Assembly: GCA_036435485.1 (NCBI GenBank)
Contig: CM071595.1
Coordinates: forward strand, 229,138,080-229,202,079
From: Saposhnikovia divaricata
Lineage: Eukaryota > Streptophyta > Magnoliopsida > Apiales > Apiaceae
Direction: 5' to 3'
Length of the DNA: 64,000 nucleotides
Shown: piece by piece, positions 1 through 9,499 of the stretch
How positions within the stretch are numbered: the first letter of the stretch is position 1
How the letters are laid out: each line of letters starts with the position of its first letter
Made by a program: the position numbers and the translations under genes
Notes under the pieces: generated by a model
The model's database searches: none
Told to the model about the DNA's origin: nothing
What the model saw: only the letters and a program-made list of their open reading frames with translations

Positions 1-467
1 GGATTTATATCCACTTGGATCGCTTCGATTCGGCTTAAATTGATTGTCTTGGGCTCAAGTTTATTGTAGTTTTGATGTGTTTTGCTTAGTTGTGCAGAAT
101 TACGAGAATGTTGACTAAGGTGGGTGCTTCTATAATTTTTGGGGAATTAATTGATTAAAATTCGGATTTCTGAGAAGGGTTGCGCAGTCTACACTGTTGT
201 GGCCATTACCAATATCTTGCTCAGCTCAACGTATGACCTGCAATGTGTCTAGGGTGGACTCCGCGTATTCTTGTGTTGTTTCTATGGTTTATGCATTTAA
301 CACTCATGCAGAGCAACACCATCTTTGTGCTGATCTTAACACCATGCTCCCGAGTTTTTTTAAGAAAGGAAGTAAGTGAAAGGTATGTAGTGAAAATTTT
401 ATACACTTTCTTCCCAAAACTTTCACTCAAAAAATGGGATGCAAGTGAAAGTAAGTGCTTTGGTTAA
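1..467. other. Unassigned sequence
   Basis: No gene or repeat family is recognised here. Small overlapping open frames exist on both strands but show no domain, no splice pattern and no convincing codon bias. It lies just 3' of the broken U11/U12-31K copy on the minus strand and may be downstream flank or an unrelated repeat. Confidence 0.4.
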
Positions 468-992
468 TTAAAAAATGCTTGATATTACAAATATACACTT
501 ACTACTTGAATTGTAACTTTTTAAAAATAAGGACCCAACCTTCTTCTGCATCCCCACCTTCCCACTATCTCTCTCCTCCTCACTCCTCAACAACCTCTCA
601 TTTGCATCCGAATTCACAACCGACGCCCAATTCTCCTCCTCAAAAACCCCTTCATCCCCCTCCTCCTCCTCACCCCCATTCCCCATTACCCCCTCCCTTT
701 TCCCCTCAAACCTCCATGCTTTCTTCGGCTCAGGCCTCTCCCTCTTCCCCAACGCATTCCTATGACACTCATAACTCAAATGCCCTTCCTCCCCACATTC
801 ATAACACCTACTCTTATCCTTATAAACCCTCTTCCTAATAAACTCCTTAGCCCTCCCATTATCCACCGCAATCAAAACACTAAAAGTTCGTTTATTCAAC
901 ACCTTCCCATTCATCCCCTTAATCGCATTAACTGCATCGCCTCTTGAAACAAACAACCCGAAAGCAACTCCTCGGCTCACACGTGGTTTATT

Positions 993-2008
993 GGGAATTA
1001 TGTTGTTCTTGATGATAATTCAAAACACTTAAACATATTTGTATAAGTAATTTTCTGTAGCTTTTCAACGGATGACATGTTTTACAGCATCCGTTGAAGA
1101 GGTGACTTATCAACGGATAAGTTCTTTTATAACATGTACTGAAAGATTCAAGTTATCAGTTGAGAGTATAGTTGATAGGTTTTATAAGTCATGTTGATTA
1201 TCAACAAATGTATAAGATAGATTAGCTAATTATAAATAGTTTGTACTTTGTAATTCTGTATAAGTGAAAGTGATATCTCAACAAATAATCAATCTTCATC
1301 AACGGATAAGGCTCTTCAACTGAGAACAAGACAATTAACCTTCAACGGATATCAACCTTCAACGGATGTCAAGTGTACTACATCAGCGAATAACATCTCT
1401 TTCTTAGCAGTTGAAAGTGACTTGACAAGACTGACAATTAATATGTGTTGATGGAATCACAAAGTACATGGAAGCCAGATTTTGGAGACCTCGAATAAAA
1501 AGAAACATTCATTTTCTATAAAAGCAAATTGGATAGTATTTTCAAAGTAAATCATGTCAAAGACAACTATCCAGTTTGACTCACATGAAGACAAATAGTG
1601 AAGTAACATACCTGCTGGACCTAGATTATATAAATATTTTTTTTTTTTGTAATAGGTGTTGAAAACTTGGCTATATAACCAAGTGTAGTAGTAGCTTTGT
1701 AAGTAAGAAAAACAAGTGCATTTGCTCAGAATTGTTATGGTTTCTTGTAAAAACAAATCACTGAAAACTGCATCTGTGTAATTGAAAAATTATCACAGAC
1801 AAATTCTTTAATATATACATCTCAGGTTGATCAAACAAGACCACCTAAAATTTTTATAACTTTTGAGTTTCCATTTAAATTATTCCAACAGTTTTAATTT
1901 ATGTGTTCATCTTTCTGCTTTACATAAGAATTTTGAAAAAGTGTTAAAAGTATTCAACCCCCCATTCTACAATCTTTTGGTTGTATTGTTGGGAAACAAA
2001 ACATTTGC
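993..2008. mobile_element. Retroelement-like (solo LTR-like) insertion in U11/U12-31K
   Basis: This 1016-bp block is flanked by the 5-bp direct repeat ttatt (988-992 and 2009-2013). It splits the coding sequence, which rejoins in frame when the block is removed. Inside, a segment of about 971 bp starts TGTTGTTCTTGATGAT (1001) and ends CCCCATTCTACA (1971), typical of Copia SIRE-type LTR ends. The 8 bp before and 37 bp after that segment are unexplained and could be primer-site remnants or mean that the true LTR ends lie elsewhere. No coding sequence is seen. It carries several copies of the motif TCAACGGAT. Confidence 0.65.
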
Positions 2009-2145
2009 TTATTCTTGAGAATGGTCGCTTTGGCGATTTTTTCGAACGTGGAGAAGATGGTGAAGAGGTCGGAGTTTGTGAGGCAGTTATCAAGATTGGA
2101 GATGTAAATAGTGGATTTTGAGGGGGCTAAGTCATCGCTGCCAGT

Positions 2146-2180
2146 GGCATGGCATGGCGTGGCGTGGCGTGGCGTGGCGG
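2146..2180. repeat. Pentanucleotide microsatellite in coding sequence
   Basis: A short run of GGCAT and GGCGT units lies in the N-terminal coding part of the U11/U12-31K copy. On the minus strand it encodes alternating Ala-Thr-Pro and His-Ala-Thr residues between the acidic start and the RRM. It is a low-complexity expansion, not a separate gene. Confidence 0.7.
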
Positions 2181-2286
2181 GAGGGGGGTGGTGGTTGTTG
2201 TGGGACGGGGCGGCGGTGGCATAACGATGGTAGAAGGTGTCGTCTTCGTCATCGAAGGAGGTGGAGGTGTGTTTCTTCATCACCAT

Positions 2287-3633
2287 GGTTTATAAAATTG
2301 TGTATGTTTTTTATGGTGTTCAGGTTTTGATAGTGAATATGATTAGTGATGGATGCAGAAAAGTTTTTCAGGGGCGATTTTGTATTATAAATTTCAAAGT
2401 AATTAATTTTTAATTTTATTTGTAAAATAAATTGGAAAATAAAAAAAATTCTAAATTTGAATTATGCGACAACTAAAATAATGATTAGAAATGCTTGTAA
2501 TTTGAAGTACAAGAGAAAGATCAAAACTTGAAAAAAAGAAAATAAGAACGATGAGAAATGTTGGACCCGATATTGAACCCGGGTTATGATGTATGAGTTA
2601 CGACCCGAGTTTTGCCAATACCTTTTTCTTAAATTTATATCATTTTTATGTTCAAAATATTTTTGTTGAATTACAGTATCTTTTACATATTTTTACTTAC
2701 AATAATAAAATTTAAAAAAAATAATTTTTTAAATACATTGTTAAAAGTTTTTGAAGTGTGTGTAAAAAGTTAAGCGCAATGTATTTTGAAATACAGGGAA
2801 TATTTTTAATCACTTGGAGAACTAAAAAATAATTAATTAATTTTCAGGCTAAATAAATACTTGAAATGTATATATAGTCTAAGAGGGTGTTTGACATTGC
2901 TTAAAATAAGTTGTTTTTGATTTAATGAAGGTGTTTTTAACTTAAAGGAGAAAGTAAAGTTATTTACTTTGTTGAATGAAAGTGTTTGGGTAATTTTACT
3001 TAAAGTTAAATGGGGGTTTAATAATTTTTACTTAAAGTGAAATTTGACTTAAAAAATTTTAAATTCATAATATTTAAACTTTACAAGAATTGTGAAAAAA
3101 AAACTTCATAAGTCATAAGTCAAAAGTACCTAAATAGAACTTATGACTTAAAACAGTTTTTTAACTTAAAGCCAACTTAAAGTCGAACTAGCCAAACGGA
3201 GCATTTCCTCCTGCTTCTCCCTAAAGCGGTGTTGCCCAAACGGGCTGTAAGAAATAATTGGATCACTCTGGCATGATTTTTCATTTCCAGCCTCTATCAA
3301 TATTCTCAAACATTTATTATTAATACGAAGTTAAATTACACTTTTGAAAATTGATAACTTAACAAATTTAAATACTAATTTAATAATATCAAATAGAGCT
3401 TCAAAAATATAAAAAGACAGGATGCTATTAGCCAGACTCATCACCTAGTTCGAAAATAACGGTTGTGACATTGACTCCGACAGTAAACTGATCTTACACA
3501 CTTATAATTACGCACACAACTACTATGGTCTCACCGTCTCAAGACTCTCAGTCCCGAACAACAAATTTACCATGTGAAGGAAATGATGTAAAAGTCTCGA
3601 GGCAGCGATTATCTTGCAAGGAATCTTCCGAGG
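2287..3633. other. AT-rich intergenic region with a possible MITE
   Basis: No gene is seen. The stretch at about 2880-3245 resembles a MITE: it begins near GGGTGTTTGACATTGCTT and ends near GTTGCCCAAACGGGCTG, weakly similar in inverted orientation, with repeated ACTTAAAG words inside. No clear target duplication was found, so this is tentative. At 3440-3633 an exon-like stretch runs up to a GTAAGC donor-like site re-formed after the hAT insertion, but I do not recognise its product. Confidence 0.35.
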
Positions 3634-4505
3634 TAGGCCTGTCAATGGATCAAGAATCCAATCCGATCCGATCCGATCCAATTTGAAATTAGCGGGTATG
3701 GATTCTTCAAAAAAATATCCGATCCGATAAGGATCCGATCCGATAAGAATCCGATCCGACAAGGAGCGGGTATGGATTTAGCATGATCCGATCCGTTAAC
3801 GATCCGATCCGAATATATTTATATATTAAATATTTTTTATATATTATATATACTATATTTATATATAATATATAATATAAAAGTTATATTTACATATCTA
3901 TACTATATTATATATATATATAATATATGTTATATTTATTATTTATATGTATTATATAATATATAATATACTATATTTATTATTTAGTATGTATTATATA
4001 TATTTTATTTATCATATATAATAAAAATTTATAAAAAAAATATATAGACTTTTCGATTAACATCTAAAAATTTGAATACAAGTCAAAGTACTAATCAAAA
4101 TACTAGTTGACCGTTAAATTACCAAATCAAGTGAATTTATTTTTTTCTGAAATTTTGGCAATAACGTTAAAAATGATGGATTTTGACATCGGTACGGTTG
4201 GATCGTCGAGAAATATTTTGAAAAATATTGAAACCCTTTGGGATTGGGTTTAGGGTTTTAAATAGATAAAAAATTTCCAACAAAAAATATTTTAAAATAG
4301 ATACTAAAAAAATTTTGTCAATTTTTTTTTTAATTGAACGGGTCGGACCTCCGATCCGAAAACCCGAAACCCGAACGGATCGGGTATGGATCGGACTAAA
4401 AAATATCCGCCCCTGATCCGATCCGATCCGAACCCGAAAAATCTTAATGGATTCGGATATGGATTTAGCATAATCCAATCCGAATCCGACCCGTTGACAG
4501 ACCTA
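3634..4505. mobile_element. Non-autonomous hAT element
   Basis: The 872-bp element starts TAGGCCTGTCAATGGATC and ends in the inverted GACCCGTTGACAGACCTA. It is flanked by a perfect 8-bp duplication, ttccgagg, at 3626-3633 and 4506-4513. An 8-bp duplication with TAGG-type termini indicates the hAT superfamily. Multiple GATCCGATCC repeats near both ends resemble subterminal transposase-binding sites. The centre is very AT-rich (3830-4030) and there is no transposase. Positions 4150-4235 match a segment of the CACTA element at 13770-13850. Confidence 0.88.
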
Positions 4506-4513
4506 TTCCGAGG

Positions 4514-5430
4514 TAAGCGGCAACAATTCCTTAATTAATTAATTCCTAAAAATGCAATAAATAATAATTTCTAGTAATTCTTATATTCATTTTTTTATAT
4601 TATTATAATAATAACTTTGAAATTGACTAGAAAATGAGATATGGACAAGTAGTTAAAAATGGAGGAAAATAAATTTTTTATTAATAAAAATTAAATTAGA
4701 GATGACTAGTGGTTCCCGAAAGTAAAGAATGTCGTTAATTTTTTAGGGAATTACTAAGATACTATTGGAATGGTGTTTTATACTAAATTTCCTAAATCTT
4801 AACTTAGAAATTAATATTGAAAAGTTGTTGGACTTGCTAATGTTCCCTTTCTTTTTTACAATATTGGCTACTCATCACATGTCTGGAAAATTATCTTTCG
4901 AGATTAAGGGTGATTCTTGTTCAAATTTCAATTTTGTTTTCTTCTTATATACAAAGATTTAAGGTTCGATTCCCGCCAATAACATATTAATTTATATTTA
5001 ATACTAAATATTATTATATACAAAAATGTAAGGTCCGAATTCTTCCAATAACATATTAAAATTAATATTTATAATAATATACTATATTATAAACAAATTA
5101 TAAAAAATTAAAAGTAACCCGTGCACTATACTATAATAAGCGAAAAGGGTATAATTTGTAGTTTGGTTAACTCCTTTTTTGATTATCCCCTATCTTTGGT
5201 TATCCTTCCTTCACAACCGATCGATCTTCAACTCAAATAGATCATGACCGTTAGATACAACAATACTAAAAGTGATTATATACATATTAAAATTAATATT
5301 TATAATAATATATTATATTATAAACAAATTATAAAAAATTAAAAATAACCCGTGCTTTGCACACAAATATCAATAAAGAAGTGATCACGGTTACTAAAAG
5401 TAGGAAATATAGAAGTGATCACAATAAGTA
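4514..5430. repeat. AT-rich repeats with a 74-bp direct repeat
   Basis: Two nearly identical 74-bp blocks (5051-5124 and 5282-5355), each ending AACCCGTGC, flank a 157-bp segment that contains ATAATAAGCGAAAAGGG. These words are common at Helitron ends, but I cannot define both ends here. Compared with the second MIR399 copy, about 4962-5428 is extra sequence, so the block is probably an insertion into the first copy of the duplicated segment. Confidence 0.5.
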
Positions 5431-5615
5431 GGCATGCATTTAGGACTCACTAGTAATTTTGCAGAACGCTAAAATAATACAAGCTCTTAAACGCATAAAC
5501 AATTACTACAAAGATCTGGTTTGCAGGAAAAATTATTATGCACAACAGTATCAAATGAACACAAATGTTGAAAAAGTTGTACCTTCTACAGATTCTATTC
5601 AGGCATAAAGAACGT

Positions 5616-5617
<2 letters not shown>

Positions 5618-5661
<44 letters not shown>
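5618..5661. repeat. (TA)n microsatellite
   Basis: About 44 bp of uninterrupted TA dinucleotide lies immediately downstream (in the minus-strand sense) of the first MIR399 hairpin. It is absent at the matching place in the second copy. Confidence 0.95.
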
Positions 5662-5666
<5 letters not shown>

Positions 5667-5669
5667 CTT

Positions 5670-5790
5670 GACAAATTGCGGGGCAAATCTCCTTCGGCAG
5701 TATAACTTATTACTAATCTGCAACCCTATATAATCGTGGTTTTGCAGCAGAGTAATCTACTGCCAACGGAGTATTTGCCCAGTAATGCGT
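5670..5790 (-). ncRNA. MIR399: MIR399 precursor hairpin, copy 1
   Basis: On the minus strand the 5' arm (5780-5760) reads GGGCAAATACTCCGTTGGCA and pairs with the 3' arm (5699-5679), which starts TGCCGAAGGAGATTTG and ends CCCCG. The loop is about 60 nt. The 3' arm is the place and sequence type of mature miR399, and the 5' arm matches the usual star form. miR399 targets the PHO2 ubiquitin-conjugating enzyme transcript and raises phosphate uptake. Mature base 5 is G here and A in copy 2. A TATA box and P1BS lie upstream, supporting a real transcription unit. Expression is not shown by sequence. Confidence 0.85.
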
Positions 5791-5840
5791 CCATGCACTT
5801 GATTTGCATTGTCGAAGAACTGCATGTTTTCTAGTATAAA

Positions 5841-5855
5841 CCTCTATTTATAAAA
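5841..5855 (-). promoter_or_regulatory. TATA box of MIR399 copy 1
   Basis: The minus strand reads TTTTATAAATAGAGG. It sits about 60 bp upstream of the hairpin's 5' arm, and the matching element is conserved in copy 2 (9255-9269). Confidence 0.7.
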
Positions 5856-5888
5856 GCCCTGGTACAAGTACAACTGTGCTCATAGATA

Positions 5889-5896
5889 GGATATTC
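5889..5896 (-). promoter_or_regulatory. P1BS (PHR1-binding site) of MIR399 copy 1
   Basis: GGATATTC fits the consensus GNATATNC bound by PHR1-type phosphate-starvation regulators. It lies about 40 bp upstream of the TATA box and is conserved in copy 2. A second match, GCATATAC, lies at 6148-6155. Confidence 0.7.
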
Positions 5897-6090
5897 CAGG
5901 TACATCCTACCCAAGTAAACACAATTCACCAAGATTTTTCTACTGGTTCGTGACTTTAATTTACTTTTTGGAAAGATAACATCAATGTTGTGGTCCAGGA
6001 AATTTCGTCTTCAAACAATCAGGCACAAAATCAGATGGAAGCATAAAACTTTATCTTGCAGGAGTAGCATCAGGATCCTTACTTCTACTC

Positions 6091-6859
6091 ACTTTAAAAT
6101 CCGGTTAATCAATGCCAAACCCAATTAAATTAGGTTTTAAACTATTAGCATATACATATCTTCACTTTAGTTTCCTGCTCTAATTTTGTGAGAGAATAAG
6201 TGAGGTTTTCCATCGTATTAAAATGTGATACTAATATACTCCTCTGGTAGACGTTCGTCATGTTGTCCAAACCTGAAATATGTAGAAATAGAATCAATAT
6301 TTAACAAATAAATAGAATCAATATCTACGAAAAGTTTGAAGTTTTGATTTAGTTTGAAATACAATCCAACCTGTGATCTTCATATATACGTCAGCGCGCA
6401 GTTGGTCCTGCTCCAACTCACTTCTAGCTCTTTACTTCAAATCATATGCATCAGCACCTGAGAACTTGTTAAAAAGTTTCAAGCAAGTTTCACAGTCTCA
6501 AGAGTGTGAGATTTCAAATAATCAACAAGTCAAACAATTCGGAAAAAAACAAGAAGTTTAAGTATGAATAATCATAGATGAATAATTATACAGTGTATCT
6601 TTAATTTTGTAAAAGACTTACACTGATGAATGAATTAGACAGACGACTAGACGAGTGATCCAAAGATTACAAATATTTCGTGTATGAATATTGTATATTT
6701 TTCATTTCTCAACTGATTCAAAAACAAGTATTATGACACATCATATCACAAATTGAGTGATCTGAAGATCAGGAACTACAACACATAACAACGCTATTGG
6801 TGATCAGCCATATAGTGTAATGAGCTTATTGATATGTTCCAGAAAACTCTACTTGAATC
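6091..6859. other. Intergenic sequence upstream of MIR399 copy 1
   Basis: No gene recognised. The sequence is AT-rich with only short unconvincing open frames. It probably includes distal promoter sequence for the minus-strand MIR399 locus, including the second P1BS match at 6148. Confidence 0.4.
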
Positions 6860-7250
6860 CATTTGATTTTTTTATTGACCGTGCTCGAAAAATATATGTT
6901 AGTTTGAGCACAGGTTTTTCTGGTCCAAGAGTATCTTGTCTTTACCACAATTTTTTTTCCTTGGTTAACAATAATTGTAATTTTGCCATAACGGCCCACT
7001 TGTTCCGATGGAGAGAAGAACCCGTGATTTGTTTTTCTGGAAATTTTCAAACGAACAATTTCAACGAAATCTTTCAATTTCTTATTTTACTAAGTTCAAC
7101 TTTATGTATTCCTCTATCCGTAGAGTATATTGAATGTACAGAAATGGCTATAACAGAGTTTCTCTATTTCCTATTAACAGCTATTCTAGGAGGAATGTTT
7201 TTATGTGGTGCTATCTATTTAATAACTATCTTTGTAGCTCCAGAATGTTT
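6860..7250 (+). pseudogene. ndhD/ndhB: Nuclear plastid DNA insertion: ndhD start joined to ndhB piece
   Basis: Positions about 6860-6990 match the plastid psaC-ndhD spacer and the start of ndhD (TTTCCTTGGTTAACAATAAT, about 6953-6972). From about 7004 the reading switches to an internal part of ndhB (FRWREEPVICFSGNFQTNN, then IPLSVEYIECTEMAITEF), ending near APECF at about 7246. In plastid genomes ndhD and ndhB are in different places, so the join arose by rearrangement before or during integration. Both encode NADH dehydrogenase-like complex subunits of the thylakoid; neither piece can be functional here. Several substitutions separate the ndhB piece from the usual protein (for example GAIYLI), which suggests an old transfer. 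Confidence 0.82.
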
Positions 7251-7259
7251 CATACAATA

Positions 7260-8744
7260 AGGACTCATGTTTCATAATTTTGGCCCATGCGCACAATTTG
7301 GCCATGAAAGCTCAATTCCGAACACATTAATAATTTTGGACTCACGTTACATCAATCTGAACACCACGACTGAAAGTTCATAATTTTGGCAGATTATCAG
7401 TTTGGCCATGAAGGCTCAATTACGAACACATTAATAAAGGTTATTCATTCAGTAATCTAAATAGCACCAAAAGATACCAATTGCACAGAAACTATGGTAA
7501 TTGAATTTTTGCATTAGTCGAAAACCTTAGTACAACCAGACCCAATATGCATACCTCTCATGTCTATATTCTCATGATACCTCAAAATTTAAAACAGTTT
7601 CCGATTTAACTTCTTATTACATTTCAAACACCGAGGCCGTGAGCTATTCCTTCTCAGTATCTAAACAAACTTCCGGAACCAATATAAGGTATCCAAGTAC
7701 ATACCAACAGCGCACCACTCCCATCTTCTAATAGATTTTCACTTCTTGCTAACATTTCCTGATTCTTCATCTCCCTGTTTTCGTCGAGGCACATGGCTCA
7801 GAATCATACCCAACTATTCATGTAACTAATACATATTATGCTCCAACTTACCAGAAATCTCGAGTTCTTCATTTAGTCGCTTACATAATTCTTCATTTAT
7901 GTCTTCTATTTTCAAAAATCTCATGGTATTTGAATATGCACCCTATGACTTGGTGTAGGTTAATCACAATAAGCAAAAGCTCACTTATGCTCTATAATTA
8001 ATTTATATGATCGTCTTCATTCAGGCCATTAATACTACTAACAATGTTACTAGAACCTAAATAAAACAATACAATACATAATTGCCCTTCTAATGCTCTA
8101 AAACATTATGCTCTTCCATTGAAAACCAATAATCAACAATTTAACTCTGATTATATTTTCGTCCACATTGTTCAACTCTATCCTTTCAAAGGCTACATCA
8201 CCATTGCTTGCTTGTCTAATCATAAAGTCTGTATCAACAAAAGAAGAAATATTCAAAAAGAGGTGTTCAAAACAGGTAGTCTCGAACGAGGGAAACACGA
8301 TCTACAAATGCTATTCAATCATGGAAGATGCACACACATGGTCTCAGTTAACTGATGGAAATGCATGATATCAAGAGAACACGGGCACTAGCTTTAAACA
8401 AGGGCAGTGCCTATGAAGTCTTACAACTAATTCTGCTAAATGAAGTAAACAAAGAGGAACAGGATACAATCAATGACAACCAAATGTGATGGAAACCAAT
8501 GACAATGTTAAACACATTTAACTGGTACCACACACCCAATATATATAATTTATAATCTAGCTGAATCAATCCATCACGGGTCCATCCTTCCACATTCTGT
8601 CCAACAGGTACAGTTTTGGATTTACATATTGTTGGTTTAAAAATGTTTTGGGTATTCATGTAGTTGGTATTCGCCTGAACTGACTTTTCAGGTATTTATA
8701 TGTATATTCTGTTGCCCGTGCTCCCTCATCGTTATTAGTAACTC
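7260..8744. other. No gene recognised
   Basis: AT-rich sequence with short unlinked open frames. Words such as AATTTTGGCC and CATGAAAGCTCAATT repeat at 7270-7430, with similar phrases at 16740-16800, pointing to decayed dispersed repeats. Nothing codes convincingly. Confidence 0.4.
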
Positions 8745-9087
8745 TTTTTCTTTTTTTTTTTTACAAAATTGGCTACTCATCCCACGCCCGGATATTATCT
8801 TTAGATCAAGCCATCAGGTTCTAATTCAATATTTCTTTTTCTAGATTTATTCAGTAAGTAGGCATGCATTTAGGACGGACTAGTAGTTTCGCAGAACGTT
8901 AATACAATATAAAATATTATATAAAATCCTTAATGAGCAAATAATTACTATCAAGATCTGAATTGCAGGAAAAATGATTATGCACAACAATTCGAAATAA
9001 ATAAATAAACACATTGGGAAAATTGTTCTACCCTCTACAGATTTCTTTTTCATGGAGAAAGAACTTAATAGGATACATACGTGCATG

Positions 9088-9206
9088 ACATGAATTGCGG
9101 GGCAAATCTCCTTTGGCAGTAGAACTTGCTCTTTTACCATGCTACGTAATCACAGTTTTGCAGCAGAGTAATCTACTGCCAATGGAGTATTTGCCCAGTA
9201 ATGCAT
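9088..9206 (-). ncRNA. MIR399: MIR399 precursor hairpin, copy 2
   Basis: The minus-strand 5' arm (9196-9176) reads GGGCAAATACTCCATTGGCA, and the 3' arm (9118-9098) starts TGCCAAAGGAGATTTG and ends CCCCG, the canonical miR399 form. The loop is about 57 nt. The two arms pair with few mismatches, as in known MIR399 stems. In plants miR399 is induced by phosphate shortage and represses PHO2. A TATA box and P1BS lie upstream at the same spacing as in copy 1. Confidence 0.92.
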
Positions 9207-9254
9207 CCAAGCACTTGACTTGCACTGTTGTCGATGACATGTTTTCCGGTTAAA

Positions 9255-9269
9255 CATCTATTTATAGAA
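9255..9269 (-). promoter_or_regulatory. TATA box of MIR399 copy 2
   Basis: The minus strand reads TTCTATAAATAGATG, conserved in position and sequence with copy 1. Confidence 0.72.
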
Positions 9270-9291
9270 GCCCTCGTACGACTGGCTAAAA

Positions 9292-9299
9292 GGATATTC
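9292..9299 (-). promoter_or_regulatory. P1BS of MIR399 copy 2
   Basis: GGATATTC fits GNATATNC and is retained in both copies although the surrounding sequence has diverged. This suggests PHR1-type control under phosphate starvation. Confidence 0.72.
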
Positions 9300-9499
9300 C
9301 ACGTACATGCCCAAGTAAACTGAGGCTGCTATATCAACACAATTCACCAAGATTTTGCTATGGCTTCATGACTTTAATTTACTTTTTGAAAAGATGGCAA
9401 TTATGTCGTGGTCCAGAAGATTTCGCCTTCGACAATCAGGCACAAGATCAGAAGCACAAAAGCATCAGAATCCTTGCTTCAATGCAGTACTTTTAGATC

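Larger units (their letters stand above)
468..2286 (-). pseudogene. U11/U12-31K: U11/U12 snRNP 31 kDa protein gene copy, disrupted
   Basis: In plants this protein belongs to the U11/U12 di-snRNP of the minor (U12-type) spliceosome in the nucleus. The minus strand starts at the ATG at 2286 and encodes an acidic N terminus (DDEDDTFYHRY) and then the first half of an RRM with RNP2 IYISNL (2286-2009). The second half resumes at about 992 with RNP1 SRGVAFGLF, then a CCHC knuckle CYECGEEGHLSYEC, a basic segment and an acidic Glu-rich tail with ENWASVV. The two halves are split by the insertion at 993-2008. Removing it with one copy of its 5-bp target duplication rejoins the RRM in frame at KNKPRVSRG. 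The C-terminal end also diverges after about position 540, so the last residues of the family appear lost. The exon also carries a pentanucleotide expansion (2146-2180). Family assignment is firm; pseudogene status is inferred from the insertion and the lost end. Confidence 0.85.
4830..6090. repeat. Segmental duplication, copy 1 (with MIR399)
   Basis: This stretch matches about 8745-9490 in the same order and orientation. Shared blocks include the sequence around GGCTACTCATC, the AAGTAGGCATGCATTTAGGAC block, the MIR399 hairpin, the TATA/P1BS promoter and the upstream flank around CAATTCACCAAGATTTT. Copy 1 carries an inserted repeat (about 4962-5428) and a TA microsatellite that copy 2 lacks. 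Confidence 0.75.
8745..9490. repeat. Segmental duplication, copy 2 (with MIR399)
   Basis: Second copy of the segment at 4830-6090, in the same orientation. It lacks the AT-rich insertion and TA microsatellite of copy 1 and appears closer to the ancestral arrangement. Confidence 0.75.

Noticed and set aside
455..838. Plus-strand proline-rich frame of 127 codons
   Set aside because: It is the antisense of the acidic, Glu-rich tail of the U11/U12-31K copy; Pro and Ser runs are the mirror of Glu/Gly/Arg codons.
2118..2330. Plus-strand Trp/Arg-rich frame
   Set aside because: It is antisense to the N-terminal coding part of U11/U12-31K and created by the pentanucleotide repeat.
3640..4500. GATCCGATCC repeats as a CRISPR-like or satellite array
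   Set aside because: They are short, irregular and lie near both ends of a hAT element, as subterminal sites do.
5051..5355. 74-bp direct repeats as LTRs of a miniature retroelement
   Set aside because: No TG...CA ends, primer site or target duplication could be seen.
6820..7260. 146-codon frame as a membrane protein gene
   Set aside because: Its parts match plastid ndhD leader and ndhB; it is an inserted organelle fragment, not a gene.
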